Below, piece by piece: positions 60,101 through 63,322 of a stretch of 64,000 nt of DNA. The DNA lies in the NCBI GenBank assembly GCA_025084515.1, contig JAJAGP010000017.1:1081713-1145712 (forward strand), read 5' to 3'. The position numbers and the translations under genes are program-made. How positions within the stretch are numbered: position 1 is the first letter of the stretch; every line of letters starts with the position of its first letter. The notes under the pieces were generated by a model that was given only the letters and a program-made list of their open reading frames with translations, searched no databases and was not told the DNA's origin. The stretch comes from Ancistrus triradiatus. Taxonomy: Eukaryota; Chordata; Actinopteri; Siluriformes; Loricariidae.

Positions 60101-60861
60101 CTGCTAAAAAATCTGGAGGTTTCTTTTAGTAGGCTTTTTACATTTTCTTTTTAATATGGCCTGTATCCAACACTAATCAGAAGAGACCATGCTCTTGAAC
60201 TGACCCAAGAACATCGAGACAGACAGCTGTTGCTCACGTGTGTAGTGAACGTAAGAACAACATCAATAATAACAATAATTAATGAGGACAAGGAGGCAAA
60301 ATAAGCTTTAAAATGTCAAATATAATGATTATCAATTTACATAAGCTTTGTTCTTCATGATTTGTGAAGTAGGACACCGATATGATGCTAAAATGAGAAG
60401 CAGGGGGTGGATTATAATGGCTGGCAAATCTCTAGGAAGGAGAGGAGCTTCTAGATGTATTTAATTACAGTACCACATGAAAGAAAAAAATCTGCAACAC
60501 TCATTCATTTTCATATCCGCTTAATCCTGGTTAGGGTCTAAATGTGGCCACTTTCACCCACTCTACAAACATAGACTTCACCATTTCCATTCAGAAATCA
60601 ACAGTACAATGTGTGAACAGGAAATGAGCAACTGGAAAGCAGGAAACCTCCATATCCATACCTGCACTTGTTGTTTTTGCGTGTTAAGCATGTTAGGATC
60701 TATGCTCAGCGGACCAAGCACACTCATCATCAGTTCCTTTTCTCTCAACCAGGGACCAAGCTGATTGGCTGCCGATGTAAATCTGCCCAACCTGTCAGCA
60801 CATGTCTCAAGTTCGGTTTGCCTCATTGCCGCTGTCTGATTGGCTTTCGTCCATCGGGAGT
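1492..60861 (-). CDS. macf1: macf1, microtubule-actin crosslinking factor 1 (spectraplakin), incomplete at both ends
   Basis: Gene-level entry: 34 minus-strand exons (listed separately) encode part of a giant cytolinker that joins actin filaments and microtubules at the cell cortex and adhesions. Every exon has GT and AG boundaries, and the phases are consistent from exon to exon. The rod exons match my recollection of human MACF1 over long blocks, for example [41 protein letters not shown] and [15 protein letters not shown]. In frame, exons 1-4 give 735 codons and exons 6-34 give 1,749 codons, or about 22 spectrin repeats of roughly 109 residues. Exon 5 is an alternative first exon. The actin-binding and plakin domains lie beyond the right edge; the EF-hand and GAR regions lie beyond the left edge. 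The paralog DST is the main alternative; exon 5 and the rod wording favour macf1. The a or b copy cannot be decided. Confidence 0.92.
1762..2742 (+). mobile_element. Tc1/mariner-like transposon, decayed
   Basis: Terminal inverted sequences: ggccactttattagttacacc near 1770 and ggtgtacctaataaagtggc near 2713. Between them a plus-strand transposase fossil is readable in pieces ([12 protein letters not shown], then GGVMVWGML). The length (about 1 kb) indicates internal deletion; the frame has stops and shifts. Same family as the remnant at 60-830, opposite strand. Confidence 0.75.
2845..3117 (-). CDS. macf1: macf1 exon 33: spectrin repeat
   Basis: 273 nt (91 codons), phase 0 to 0; acceptor ctcccctcag, donor GAG|GTAGTG. 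The peptide [77 protein letters not shown] is a strong signature of the last rod repeats before the C-terminal calcium-binding region. Confidence 0.95.
3251..3445 (-). CDS. macf1: macf1 exon 32: spectrin repeat
   Basis: 195 nt, phase 0 to 0; acceptor tgttctatag, donor CAG|GTAAGA. The peptide [61 protein letters not shown]. The frame is fully open and matches MACF1. Confidence 0.94.
3530..4057 (-). mobile_element. non-autonomous Tc1-type element (AAAGTCTTAGGCCACC family)
   Basis: The ends gcaaaagtcttaggccaccattaga (3533) and taatggtggcctaagacttttgcacagtactg (to 4057) are inverted copies, followed by TA. The internal 500 bp retains short non-coding pieces of the parent element. Related copies lie at 35.1, 45.5 and 63.9 kb. 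Confidence 0.75.
4085..4244 (-). CDS. macf1: macf1 exon 31: spectrin repeat
   Basis: 160 nt: acceptor cgatctcag, one base completes the arginine, donor AAG|GTATCG. The peptide [53 protein letters not shown]. The exon ends only 28 bp from a Tc1-type TIR (element end at 4057), so an insertion lies close to the donor. Confidence 0.94.
4351..4520 (-). CDS. macf1: macf1 exon 30: spectrin repeat
   Basis: 170 nt, entering phase 0 at tcactgtag and leaving phase 2 at GAAAG|GTATAA. The peptide [48 protein letters not shown] with a split arginine. The wording is identical to human over long stretches. Confidence 0.94.
4626..4850. repeat. probable SINE fragment
   Basis: It contains gtttcctcccacattccaaagaaatg and neighbouring text shared with the SINE at 63746-63905 (tttctcccacattccaaagacac). 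The tRNA-like head is missing. Short and diverged. Confidence 0.4.
4858..5254. other. macf1 intron, no feature seen
   Basis: Mostly unique AT-rich intron between exons 30 and 29. I see no reading frame, TIR or SINE here. Confidence 0.5.
5255..5515 (+). repeat. unnamed dispersed repeat, copy A
   Basis: It shares ordered blocks with 19290-19620 and 56880-57135: tctatcaatgcatttttggcttctgtcaaac, aaaagcatcag, ataatgattgtcaatatccataaatta, gtttaggcttccactc and gtatctctgatgc. It is non-coding. The family is not recognised. Confidence 0.6.
5711..5830 (-). CDS. macf1: macf1 exon 29: spectrin repeat
   Basis: 120 nt (40 codons), phase 0 to 0; acceptor cttgttcag, donor AAG|GTACAA. The peptide [40 protein letters not shown], almost identical to MACF1. 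Confidence 0.94.
6185..6391 (-). CDS. macf1: macf1 exon 28: spectrin repeat
   Basis: 207 nt, phase 0 to 0; acceptor ggttcacag, donor CAG|GTAATG. The peptide [60 protein letters not shown] is conserved in all spectraplakin rods I recall. A 504-bp TIR element sits in the intron before it. Confidence 0.94.
6597..7100. mobile_element. 504-bp TIR element, Tc1-like, non-autonomous
   Basis: The ends cactgcctggccaataaaaa and ttttttttggccaggcagtg are inverted and both flanked by TA. The internal part has a transposase relic on the plus strand (ccagacctgaatcccattgag, encoding PDLNPIE, the third catalytic residue region). The rest is deleted. Confidence 0.8.
7227..7382 (-). CDS. macf1: macf1 exon 27: spectrin repeat
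   Basis: 156 nt, phase 0 to 0; acceptor tctgtggtcag, donor AAG|GTAAAA. The peptide [65 protein letters not shown] and [10 protein letters not shown] blocks are diagnostic of this rod segment. Confidence 0.94.
7495..7677 (-). CDS. macf1: macf1 exon 26: spectrin repeat
   Basis: 183 nt (61 codons), phase 0 to 0; acceptor cctgtgtcag, donor AGG|GTGAGA. The peptide [50 protein letters not shown]. It is less conserved than its neighbours but has the equivalent of human LLDKGRLMLL followed by LLEQKWHVV. Confidence 0.9.
7750..7943 (-). repeat. tRNA-derived SINE, family 1
   Basis: Reverse orientation. The tRNA-like head (ggtagcctagtggttaaa, then the B-box-like gggttcaaatccc) is at the right. The conserved tail taagttgctctggataagggcgtctgctaaatgc is at the left. 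Confidence 0.85.
7979..8157 (+). repeat. second SINE-like repeat, copy 1
   Basis: aagtatttgtcccacaactagttcgagtctcggcag and following text recur in reverse complement at 11708-11908. The segment agttcgagtctcgg resembles a pol III B box, suggesting a tRNA-related origin. The family is unnamed to me. Confidence 0.5.
8614..9448. mobile_element. TIR MITE carrying a nested SINE
   Basis: The ends tacacttactggccacattattaggtatacctc and gaggtgtacctaataaagtgattggtgagtgta are inverted. The body is non-coding with partly palindromic text about local trinucleotide tracts (accaccaccac near 9210). A family-1 SINE has inserted at 8663-8851. Confidence 0.75.
8663..8851 (+). repeat. tRNA-derived SINE, family 1, nested
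   Basis: The head gtggtagcctagcggttaagg, the box-B-like gggttcaaatccta, the shared body cttgagcaaggcccttaaccc and the tail ataagggcatctgctaaatgc, all in order. It lies inside the MITE, so it is the younger insertion. Confidence 0.88.
9599..9727 (-). CDS. macf1: macf1 exon 25: spectrin repeat
   Basis: 129 nt (43 codons), phase 0 to 0; acceptor gctttctccag, donor ATG|GTAAAC. The peptide [43 protein letters not shown]. The [14 protein letters not shown] block is invariant with MACF1. Confidence 0.94.
9909..10106 (-). CDS. macf1: macf1 exon 24: spectrin repeat
   Basis: 198 nt, phase 0 to 0; acceptor aaacatccag, donor CAG|GTGCTC. The peptide [36 protein letters not shown], ends ESALQQ. The 2.5-kb intron before it is filled by a 2.05-kb Tc1-like element with a fold-back insert. 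Confidence 0.93.
10605..10962. repeat. fold-back repeat with perfect 46-bp inverted arms
   Basis: Positions 10605-10650 and 10917-10962 are exact reverse complements (46 of 46). The arm reads into cggagaaacgtttcgtcactcatc next to the loop. A related, tighter hairpin is at 28758-28908. Confidence 0.85.
11708..11908 (-). repeat. second SINE-like repeat, copy 2
   Basis: Reverse complement of 7979-8157 over most of its length: tgccaagactcaaactagt, gatggggatcatctccctacc (reverse strand) and gatcaaggagttgac are shared. It is inserted inside the Tc1-like element. Confidence 0.55.
12596..12751 (-). CDS. macf1: macf1 exon 23: spectrin repeat
   Basis: 156 nt, phase 0 to 0; acceptor tgctttcacag, donor CAT|GTATGC. 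The peptide [57 protein letters not shown] is identical to the recalled human sequence. The valine after KHH comes from exon 24, not from read-through of the donor. Confidence 0.94.
12863..13036 (-). CDS. macf1: macf1 exon 22: spectrin repeat
   Basis: 174 nt, phase 0 to 0; acceptor cttcaaacag, donor CAG|GTGAGC. The peptide [34 protein letters not shown] and [29 protein letters not shown] and [10 protein letters not shown] are MACF1 signatures. The intron on its 5' side is only 86 bp. Confidence 0.94.
13123..13224 (-). CDS. macf1: macf1 exon 21: spectrin repeat, helix segment
   Basis: 102 nt, the same length as exon 20, phase 0 to 0; acceptor ctctactcag, donor AAG|GTTCAG (weak after +2). The peptide [34 protein letters not shown]. 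It supplies the helix A tryptophan-equivalent position (FDYLDN) and the SPVGTD linker seen in MACF1. Confidence 0.92.
13296..13397 (-). CDS. macf1: macf1 exon 20: spectrin repeat, helix segment
   Basis: 102 nt (34 codons), phase 0 to 0; acceptor tttccactag, donor CAG|GTGGGT. The peptide [34 protein letters not shown]. The leading methionine is internal: the human homologue reads MNNAWENLNKTW at the same junction. Confidence 0.93.
13484..13606 (-). CDS. macf1: macf1 exon 19: spectrin repeat, helix segment
   Basis: 123 nt (41 codons), phase 0 to 0; acceptor gtgctctcag, donor GAG|GTAAGA. The peptide [41 protein letters not shown] is nearly identical to human MACF1. First of four closely packed small exons (13.6-12.9 kb). 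Confidence 0.94.
13607..14417. other. macf1 intron, no feature seen
   Basis: AT-rich intron between exons 18 and 19 with no TIR pair, SINE or convincing frame. Confidence 0.5.
14418..14644 (-). CDS. macf1: macf1 exon 18: spectrin repeat
   Basis: 227 nt: acceptor gtcctttcag, two bases finish an alanine codon, donor GAG|GTAAGT (perfect consensus). The peptide [38 protein letters not shown] and [31 protein letters not shown] parallels human EKFWYDMAALLTTI. Confidence 0.94.
14878..15066 (+). repeat. tRNA-derived SINE, family 1
   Basis: A full-length copy: the head ggtagcctagtggataaggt, B box gggttcaaatccc, body gagcaaggcccttaaccc and tail gggcgtctgctaaatgctg are all present. Confidence 0.88.
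15300..15716 (-). repeat. GTGGTACCTC repeat family, copy 1
   Basis: In reverse complement it begins cagtggtacctcagaacc. It shares tgataacagccaaccaaaaggaaaac and the ctttccagc...atatg segment with the plus-strand copy at 48358-49184, in the same order. Non-coding. Confidence 0.55.
16066..16291 (-). CDS. macf1: macf1 exon 17: spectrin repeat
   Basis: 226 nt, entering phase 0 at ccgtcttag and leaving phase 1 at CAGG|GTAAGC. The peptide [36 protein letters not shown] and [10 protein letters not shown] ends [14 protein letters not shown] and RGEELI blocks match MACF1. It is arginine- and alanine-rich with several CpGs. Confidence 0.93.
16382..16600 (-). repeat. tRNA-derived SINE, family 1, with small insertion
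   Basis: Tail-first orientation (acagcatttagcagacgccc at the left, ctaggctaccaca at the right). About 45 extra bases near 16465-16505 interrupt the body. Confidence 0.82.
16690..16925 (+). pseudogene. transposase N-terminal helix-turn-helix relic
   Basis: The open stretch includes [15 protein letters not shown] and [18 protein letters not shown]. The second resembles the G.S...VA....VSR recognition helix of Tc1/IS630-type transposases. No catalytic part or TIR is present. Confidence 0.4.
16926..17673. other. macf1 intron, no feature seen
   Basis: Unique-looking intron between exons 17 and 16, with purine-rich stretches around 17200-17400. No exon, TIR or SINE recognised. Confidence 0.45.
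17674..17877 (-). CDS. macf1: macf1 exon 16: spectrin repeat
   Basis: 204 nt, phase 0 to 0; acceptor ttcacctgcag, donor CAG|GTACGT. The peptide [30 protein letters not shown], then [36 protein letters not shown] is essentially invariant with human MACF1. Confidence 0.94.
18010..18475 (-). repeat. degenerate SINE split by another repeat
   Basis: 18020-18110 resembles the SINE body in reverse (aacaactgtgggc, gtggcagctttggcagag, gatatgaacctt), and 18440-18470 resembles a tRNA-like head in reverse. Between them, from 18112, is an unrelated block beginning gggtgtgttcacacttggcaggtttggttcg that looks like another fish repeat. Confidence 0.35.
18690..19219 (-). mobile_element. mariner-like transposase C-terminus and 3' flank
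   Basis: The minus-strand frame reads [20 protein letters not shown] then LKQQILEA. This is the mariner-type catalytic motif (SPDL.P.D...W) with the last catalytic residue. The end aggtgtatccatataaatggcccaccctgta at 19190-19219 looks like a terminal repeat. The N-terminal half is missing. Confidence 0.65.
19255..19620 (+). repeat. unnamed dispersed repeat, copy B
   Basis: Homologous to copy A (5255-5515) and copy C (56815-57135): tctattaatgcatttttggcttccgtcaagc, tataattattgtgaatttccataaatta, caggcttccactc, and acagttttcttgtgaaa. It shares the cattcactcgttgag lead-in with copy C. Confidence 0.6.
19697..19915 (-). CDS. macf1: macf1 exon 15: spectrin repeat
   Basis: 219 nt, phase 0 to 0; acceptor gccgtctag, donor AGG|GTCAGT (C at +3 is non-consensus). 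The peptide [32 protein letters not shown] and [19 protein letters not shown] ends QDQMR. WETYEEL..W is conserved across spectraplakins. Confidence 0.93.
20115..20342 (-). CDS. macf1: macf1 exon 14: spectrin repeat
   Basis: 228 nt, phase 0 to 0; acceptor ctgtgttag, donor AAG|GTGAGA. The peptide [38 protein letters not shown] ends REALK. AQLQVQ and IIRHKD are shared with MACF1. Human has QAADAELAWV at the equivalent start. Confidence 0.94.
20530..21043. repeat. repeat rich in ACTTGACTC motifs
   Basis: Imperfect copies of gacttgactc, gggacttgac and gtcaagacttgag cluster at both ends (20546-20620 and 20895-21000) in partly inverted order around unique sequence. This suggests a decayed element with repeated terminal motifs. 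Confidence 0.55.
21204..21410 (-). CDS. macf1: macf1 exon 13: spectrin repeat
   Basis: 207 nt, phase 0 to 0; acceptor ttgtctcag, donor CAG|GTACTG. The peptide [36 protein letters not shown] and ITQRVQ ends IQRSQQ. The [10 protein letters not shown] block is a strong spectraplakin signature. The 3.3-kb intron before it carries a full Tc1-like element and a hAT fragment. Confidence 0.94.
21411..22154. other. macf1 intron, no feature seen
   Basis: Intron sequence between exon 13 and the Tc1-like element. No frames or repeats recognised. Confidence 0.4.
22155..23757 (-). mobile_element. full-length Tc1-like element (CAGTGGTGCTTGAAAG family)
   Basis: 1,603 bp with TA on each side. Long inverted ends of about 200 bp (cagtggtgcttgaaagttt on the left, aaactttcaagcaccactg on the right). 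The minus-strand transposase is readable (INSERT-like HTH lost, then [19 protein letters not shown], and a PDLN-equivalent region) but has many stops and frameshifts, so it is dead. A 3' half of the same family is at 59049-59888. Confidence 0.88.
23808..24430 (+). mobile_element. hAT transposon 5' fragment with BED-finger-type N-terminus
   Basis: The left end cagtagggctgggcaat is a hAT-type terminus. The frame from 24069 includes [13 protein letters not shown], then a Q/S-rich linker and [36 protein letters not shown]. This is the N-terminal layout of ZBED/hAT transposases. The catalytic domain is absent. Confidence 0.6.
24701..24927 (-). CDS. macf1: macf1 exon 12: spectrin repeat
   Basis: 227 nt: acceptor ttgtgttag, two bases finishing a glycine codon, donor AAG|GTAAGA in phase 0. 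The peptide [33 protein letters not shown] and [13 protein letters not shown] ends YQERQK. The order and wording follow MACF1. The tryptophan in QWL is the helix A core residue. Confidence 0.93.
25001..25085 (-). CDS. macf1: macf1 exon 11: short rod exon
   Basis: 85 nt, the shortest coding exon here. The acceptor is ctgtgttag and the donor CAG|GTTTCT (weaker than consensus), entering phase 0 and leaving phase 1. It encodes [15 protein letters not shown] then [13 protein letters not shown], virtually identical to human MACF1. The intron to exon 12 is only 73 bp. Confidence 0.92.
25237..25563 (-). CDS. macf1: macf1 exon 10: one-repeat exon, possible cassette
   Basis: 327 nt (109 codons, about one spectrin repeat), phase 0 to 0; acceptor gaccccag, donor CTG|GTATGG. 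The peptide begins [15 protein letters not shown] and contains [19 protein letters not shown], ending KHHKYAL. It follows the recalled order in human MACF1, where this segment is present in some forms and absent in others. Exon 9 could join exon 11 in frame if it were skipped. Confidence 0.92.
25975..26799. mobile_element. hAT-like MITE with 8-bp target duplication, copy 1
   Basis: TAGGGTTGGGTATCG at the left and CGACACCCAACCCTG at the right are inverted. The flanks are tttataac (25967-25974) and tttatgac (26800-26807), 7 of 8 identical. It is non-coding, with an internal palindrome about gatctaaaaggaaa/ttttccttttagacc. The right end is 94 bp from exon 9. Confidence 0.85.
26894..27053 (-). 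CDS. macf1: macf1 exon 9: spectrin repeat
   Basis: 160 nt. The acceptor is tttcttgcag and the donor AAG|GTAGAG. One base completes the split arginine, then [26 protein letters not shown] and [12 protein letters not shown], ending QQISRHK. The GTQ block before a long helix is typical of MACF1 repeat linkers. A hAT-like MITE ends 94 bp downstream, at 26799. Confidence 0.93.
27127..27164. repeat. (TG)n microsatellite
   Basis: About 19 uninterrupted TG units inside the short intron between exons 8 and 9. Confidence 0.95.
27266..27432 (-). CDS. macf1: macf1 exon 8: spectrin repeat
   Basis: 167 nt, entering phase 0 at gattccgcag and leaving phase 2 at GGCAG|GTAAAG. The peptide is [16 protein letters not shown] through [13 protein letters not shown], with an arginine codon split to exon 9. 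[11 protein letters not shown] is the conserved helix B stretch. Only 211 nt separate it from exon 9, and that intron holds a (TG)n microsatellite. Confidence 0.93.
27538..27708 (-). CDS. macf1: macf1 exon 7: spectrin repeat
   Basis: 171 nt, phase 0 to 0, acceptor ttaattcag, donor AAG|GTGAGC. The peptide starts [18 protein letters not shown] and carries [19 protein letters not shown] and VKAQIQEQK, almost residue-for-residue human MACF1. The WL at the middle of helix A is the canonical spectrin-repeat tryptophan. Confidence 0.94.
28036..28197 (-). CDS. macf1: macf1 exon 6: common rod exon, acceptor for exon 4 or exon 5
   Basis: 162 nt, phase 0 at both ends; acceptor cccatttag, donor AGG|GTAGGA. 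The peptide runs [13 protein letters not shown] to WNSLNKR, with [13 protein letters not shown] and EHDLE matching the recalled human sequence. Both the full-length transcript (from exon 4) and the internal-promoter transcript (from exon 5) can join here without a frame change. Confidence 0.92.
28543..28732 (+). repeat. tRNA-derived SINE, family 1
   Basis: Complete copy from ctgtggtagcctagcggttaagg to ctgctaaatgctgtaaatgtaa; one of the least diverged here. Confidence 0.9.
28758..28908. repeat. 151-bp near-perfect hairpin, fold-back family
   Basis: The left arm cccagaagttgaatctgttcatc is answered by gatgaacagattcaacttctggg. The arms meet almost without a loop around cacttcttcagtctc. Same family as 10605-10962; outside the arms, taccc.../ttcttacctggattactgag is also shared with that copy. 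Confidence 0.85.
29130..29215. repeat. short conserved fish repeat fragment
   Basis: ttttgagtcttggtccttccaagcttcttcctcatccctttaggg resembles a widespread fish element tail (GAGTCTGGTTCCTCTCAAGG-type), known to me by wording only. Confidence 0.4.
29990..30605 (-). pseudogene. LINE-type RNase H domain relic
   Basis: The minus-strand frame at 30066-30230 reads [19 protein letters not shown] then KFAKKVLA and a stop. The HSG...GN.LAD pattern holds the conserved histidine and last aspartate of RNase H from non-LTR retrotransposons. Further upstream, [20 protein letters not shown] then SDKSPL matches the AL...YLIYSDS stretch. Frames are broken between these pieces. Confidence 0.7.
30606..32280. 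other. macf1 intron, no feature seen
   Basis: Intron between exons 5 and 6. No exon, TIR element or SINE recognised; short pyrimidine tracts only. Confidence 0.4.
32281..33411 (+). mobile_element. Tc1-like remnant with nested hAT-like element
   Basis: The outer ends aacaaaagtttgttgacacccc and gggtgtccacaaacttttg are inverted. Plus-strand text at 32555-32700 (cctcaactccatcagacactttg... gtctactggaaagccc) corresponds to the NPIE...LP.R end of a Tc1 transposase. A second element, from about 32757 (ggcgtggggaatatgac) to 33377 (catattgcccagccctt), lies inside. Confidence 0.65.
33412..35099. other. macf1 intron, no feature seen
   Basis: No frame, TIR or SINE recognised in this part of intron 5. 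Confidence 0.4.
35100..35590 (+). mobile_element. non-autonomous Tc1-type element (AAAGTCTTAGGCCACC family)
   Basis: The ends cagtactgtgcaaatgtcttaggtcacc and ggtggcctaagacttttgaacagtactg are inverted; the left flank has TA. The body includes gatcaggaatggtctttttggaagggtagcc, shared with the copies at 3.5 kb (reverse) and 45.6 kb. It lies 480 bp downstream of exon 5. Confidence 0.78.
36069..39416 (-). CDS. macf1: macf1 exon 5: alternative first coding exon (KIAA0754-like N-terminus)
   Basis: One uninterrupted frame of 1,116 codons opens at ATG 39416. The context is good (G at -3 and at +4). It ends in the donor GAG|GTAATG at 36069 in phase 0, which matches exon 6. The residues [66 protein letters not shown] and LFLELE match the recalled human KIAA0754/MACF1 exon. 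Residues 180-340 are serine- and proline-rich with PPKPPQP-type sites; the remainder is strongly acidic with short charged helices. There is no spectrin, actin-binding or plakin domain, so the short isoform (about 2,865 residues within this window) should lack direct actin binding through calponin-homology domains. The frame remains open upstream to 39473, but without another ATG, so MGKP is the start. Confidence 0.9.
39417..41040 (-). promoter_or_regulatory. putative 5'UTR and promoter of the internal macf1 transcript
   Basis: The alternative first exon needs its own promoter directly upstream (higher coordinates). The only core-promoter-like motif I see is TATAAA on the minus strand at 40438-40443, about 1 kb from the ATG. 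The region also has a pyrimidine-rich CT tract at 40795-40890. No splice acceptor that would supply an upstream exon was convincing. The start site is unknown; placement is inference. Confidence 0.35.
41041..45465. other. repeat-poor intron upstream of internal promoter
   Basis: Contains small (CA)n tracts (42329, 43566) and pyrimidine runs but no transposon or SINE that I can see, unlike the rest of the window. It may hold cis-regulatory sequence; nothing specific is demonstrable. Confidence 0.4.
41712..41721. promoter_or_regulatory. CArG-box sequence (SRF-type site)
   Basis: CCATATAAGG is a perfect CC(A/T)6GG match about 2.3 kb upstream of the internal first coding exon. By chance a few such matches are expected in 64 kb, so this is a candidate only. 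Confidence 0.2.
45714..45898 (+). repeat. tRNA-derived SINE, family 1, nested
   Basis: Full head-to-tail copy (gtggtagcctagcgggtaagg to gctaaatgctgtaaatg) inside the Tc1-type element. Confidence 0.9.
45986..46306. mobile_element. 321-bp hAT-like MITE with decayed target duplication
   Basis: TAGGGCTGGGCGATA and its inverted partner attgcccagccctA bound it. The flanks ttacggag and ttatggcg match at 6 of 8; the uninterrupted relative at 35475 reads ttatggag, which confirms the insertion point. Confidence 0.8.
46432..48357. other. macf1 intron, no feature seen
   Basis: Largely unique intron between exons 4 and 5 without recognisable transposon, SINE or exon. Confidence 0.4.
48358..49184 (+). 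repeat. GTGGTACCTC repeat family, copy 2 (longest)
   Basis: It starts cagtggtacctcagtactcattaattcattcc, followed by ttttcccataaggaataaagta and ggttttcctttttgattggctgttatca. Both halves recur in reverse at 15300-15716, and the first 140 bp at 57420-57557. A Tc1-like element is inserted at its right limit. Confidence 0.6.
49186..50743 (-). mobile_element. Tc1-like element (CAGTGGGGCAAAAAA family), copy 1
   Basis: 1,558 bp, TA at both borders; inverted ends cagtggggcaaaaaa and tttttttgccccactg inside longer (about 150 bp) inverted arms. The minus-strand transposase pieces [24 protein letters not shown] and [14 protein letters not shown] are recognisable but lie in shifted frames. Confidence 0.88.
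50930..51989 (-). mobile_element. hAT transposon remnant
   Basis: The right end cgataaccatgcagcccta and left end aggggtgcacaataag resemble hAT termini. The minus-strand frame at 51059-51274 has [28 protein letters not shown] and HTGG, the pattern of the hAT catalytic region (Y/L..T.HFI...W.L.S..L). Stops and deletions abound. Confidence 0.5.
52338..52838 (-). CDS. macf1: macf1 exon 4: last rod exon upstream of the internal promoter
   Basis: 501 nt (167 codons), phase 0 at both ends; acceptor atctcacag, donor AAG|GTAGGA. The peptide starts [13 protein letters not shown] and ends LQQLQEFK. The block [14 protein letters not shown] matches the recalled MACF1 segment DDELDGMAPVGRDA. In full-length transcripts this exon joins exon 6 directly, skipping exon 5. 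A GTG at 52796 could be mistaken for a start but is internal, since the frame continues upstream to the acceptor. Confidence 0.9.
52972..53978. mobile_element. hAT-like MITE with exact 8-bp target duplication, copy 2
   Basis: CAGGGTTGGGTATTG and its inverted partner (tacccaaccctt) end the element. ggaatgaa occurs at 52964-52971 and again at 53979-53986, 8 of 8 identical. It is the same family as 25975-26799 but inverted overall. A SINE lies inside at 53081-53272. It sits between exons 3 and 4. Confidence 0.92.
53081..53272 (-). repeat. tRNA-derived SINE, family 1, nested
   Basis: Reverse-orientation full copy (tttacagcatttagcagacgccc to ccactaggctaccaca) inside the hAT-like MITE. Confidence 0.88.
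54009..55006 (-). CDS. macf1: macf1 exon 3: large multi-repeat rod exon
   Basis: 998 nt, unusually long for this rod and entirely open. The acceptor is ttactccag. Two bases complete the alanine codon split with exon 2, and the donor is AAG|GTGAGA in phase 0. The peptide starts [41 protein letters not shown] and [16 protein letters not shown] mark three successive repeats. The last resembles the recalled human segment HHSLGPQAYSNKHL. Higher GC and arginine content than neighbouring introns is expected for coding sequence. Confidence 0.9.
55418..56797 (-). mobile_element. Tc1-like element (CAGTGGGGCAAAAAA family), copy 2
   Basis: 1,380 bp with the same inverted ends as 49186-50743. The minus-strand frame 56161-55754 preserves [30 protein letters not shown] and DPKHTAR, the Tc1 strand and second-aspartate region. 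The rest is shifted and shortened near the right end. Confidence 0.87.
56815..57135 (+). repeat. unnamed dispersed repeat, copy C
   Basis: Blocks tttacattcactcgctgag, atcaatgtatttttgtcttccatcaaac, ataactcttgtgaattttcataaatta and acacagttttcttatgaaatt match copies A and B in order. It begins 17 bp after the Tc1-like element. Confidence 0.6.
57420..57557 (-). repeat. GTGGTACCTC repeat family, copy 3
   Basis: The reverse complement reads cagtggtccctcggttctcgacgttaattcgttcc, then ttttcccataaggaata, closely following 48358-48500. It lies 62 bp from exon 2's donor. Confidence 0.6.
57619..58126 (-). CDS. macf1: macf1 exon 2: spectrin repeats
   Basis: 508 nt, entering in phase 0 after tctctccag and leaving in phase 1 at GCAG|GTGAGG. 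The peptide starts [12 protein letters not shown] and ends LEERA. It is about 169 residues of heptad-rich helix covering roughly one and a half spectrin repeats, with the conserved tryptophan in [10 protein letters not shown]. It is glutamine-, glutamate- and leucine-rich and clearly more diverged from mammals than the downstream rod exons. Confidence 0.9.
58273..59048 (+). mobile_element. mariner/Tc1-like remnant, 5' part
   Basis: It starts ctcattgacaaaaaaaataaagcaccc, a fish Tc1-like terminus. The plus strand has a decayed frame beginning [17 protein letters not shown] at about 58512 with many stops. No matching right end is present because the sequence switches to another family near 59048. 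Confidence 0.5.
59049..59888 (+). mobile_element. 3' half of a CAGTGGTGCTTGAAAG-family Tc1-like element
   Basis: The transposase frame (about 59010-59416) reads [49 protein letters not shown], then shifts; WTDE and QDNDPKHT are two catalytic aspartate motifs. It ends tttcaagcaccactg at 59886. The 5' half is missing. Confidence 0.82.
60054..60260. repeat. probable short fish repeat
   Basis: ttggctacattcacactgcaggtaaaggcagcccaaatctgatt resembles the terminal region of a common fish MITE. The other end was not found. Confidence 0.35.
60662..60861 (-). CDS. macf1: macf1 exon 1 in window: upstream rod
   Basis: 200 nt. The acceptor is ttttag and the donor CAG|GTATGG. It enters with two bases of a split codon and leaves in phase 0. 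The peptide runs from DSRWTKANQ to NTQKQQVQ and includes [15 protein letters not shown] and [12 protein letters not shown], a spectrin-repeat helix A/B region nearly identical to the recalled mammalian MACF1 sequence after the plakin domain. It is the most 5' host exon visible; more exons must lie beyond position 64000. Confidence 0.9.
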
Positions 60862-62002
60862 CTAAAAACATAAAGCAACGTGAAATTTAGTCATTAAAAA
60901 CAAACATCTTAACAGCCAATTACAAAGCTTCTTGAAACCATAACAACCGGAGCGGAGTGTTCAGGTACCCATAGCAACACAAAGATTCTGTGGTACAGTG
61001 ATTGGTAGAGTGTAAGCATGTATAATCATTCTAGCATTAAGCAAAAAGAGACATAAAACAATCATTTAATTTTGGCTGACTGTGTACGGGCTCACACAGA
61101 CAGGAAACGATGCAGACAATCCTGCAAGCATCATCATCCAGGCCATCCAACTGACACACTCGCAGATTGACATTCGCATATGGTTTCAATAAAGCACCAC
61201 ATCCGTGGACGGATTTTGCTTTGAGAACATTTCTGAAGCTTTGAATCACAGAAGAAATATGACATAACATGTGGGACTCAAACCTCTTCCTGCTACATTC
61301 TCCCTGCCTCCCTCCAGTTCCAGCCTACGCACCATACCACGCTCTTGTCTGATCTACCAGAGGAGCTCTACCTCTTACAAAGACCAATCCTACACAAATT
61401 TATTTCAGTTATAGCGCCCGACAAATATTCACGTAACACCCCAAGGACATTCATGTTTCTCATAAAAATACTGCAGTGAATAAATACTGCTTTAATAATG
61501 TGTACATAAGCTCACAGGCTGTTCACTGTCATCTCTGTCATATTAAATTTCACTAATAGTTGATTATGAATTGCCTTAATAACCATATTGCTCCAGTTAG
61601 GTATGGACACCACCAGTGTTCTGTGACCGAGCTCCTTTTCTTCCACTAGGAGTGTTTTAAGAGTTTAAGGTCCCCCTACTGCAGGGCTACCAAAGACCAA
61701 CCCTATGGCCAAATTCGGCCTGAGGATAGATTTTAATTGGCCCACAGCATCACACCTAAGAATACCTTAGTGGCCTGCTGGCACATTTCAGTTTTTTCTT
61801 TCAGTCCACTTGAGGTCCAGAGTGACTGATCACCACTTACATGACATCTTATGTGTCACAGCGCTAATAATGCAGTCGAGGACGCAACACCACCCCTCAC
61901 ATTATTTTCTCTTCTGGAAAGTTGTAGCATCTGATGTGAACTTTAACACAATGACTATTTGTACAATTTGTGTATTTAGTTGGTTACGTGACTTAAGAAA
62001 TA
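60862..62002. other. macf1 intron, no firm feature
   Basis: Upstream of exon 1 in the window. No exon recognised. 61680-61760 has text (aattcggcctgaggatagattttaattggcccac) that may be a repeat but has no partner here. Confidence 0.4.
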
Positions 62003-63322
<1,320 letters not shown>
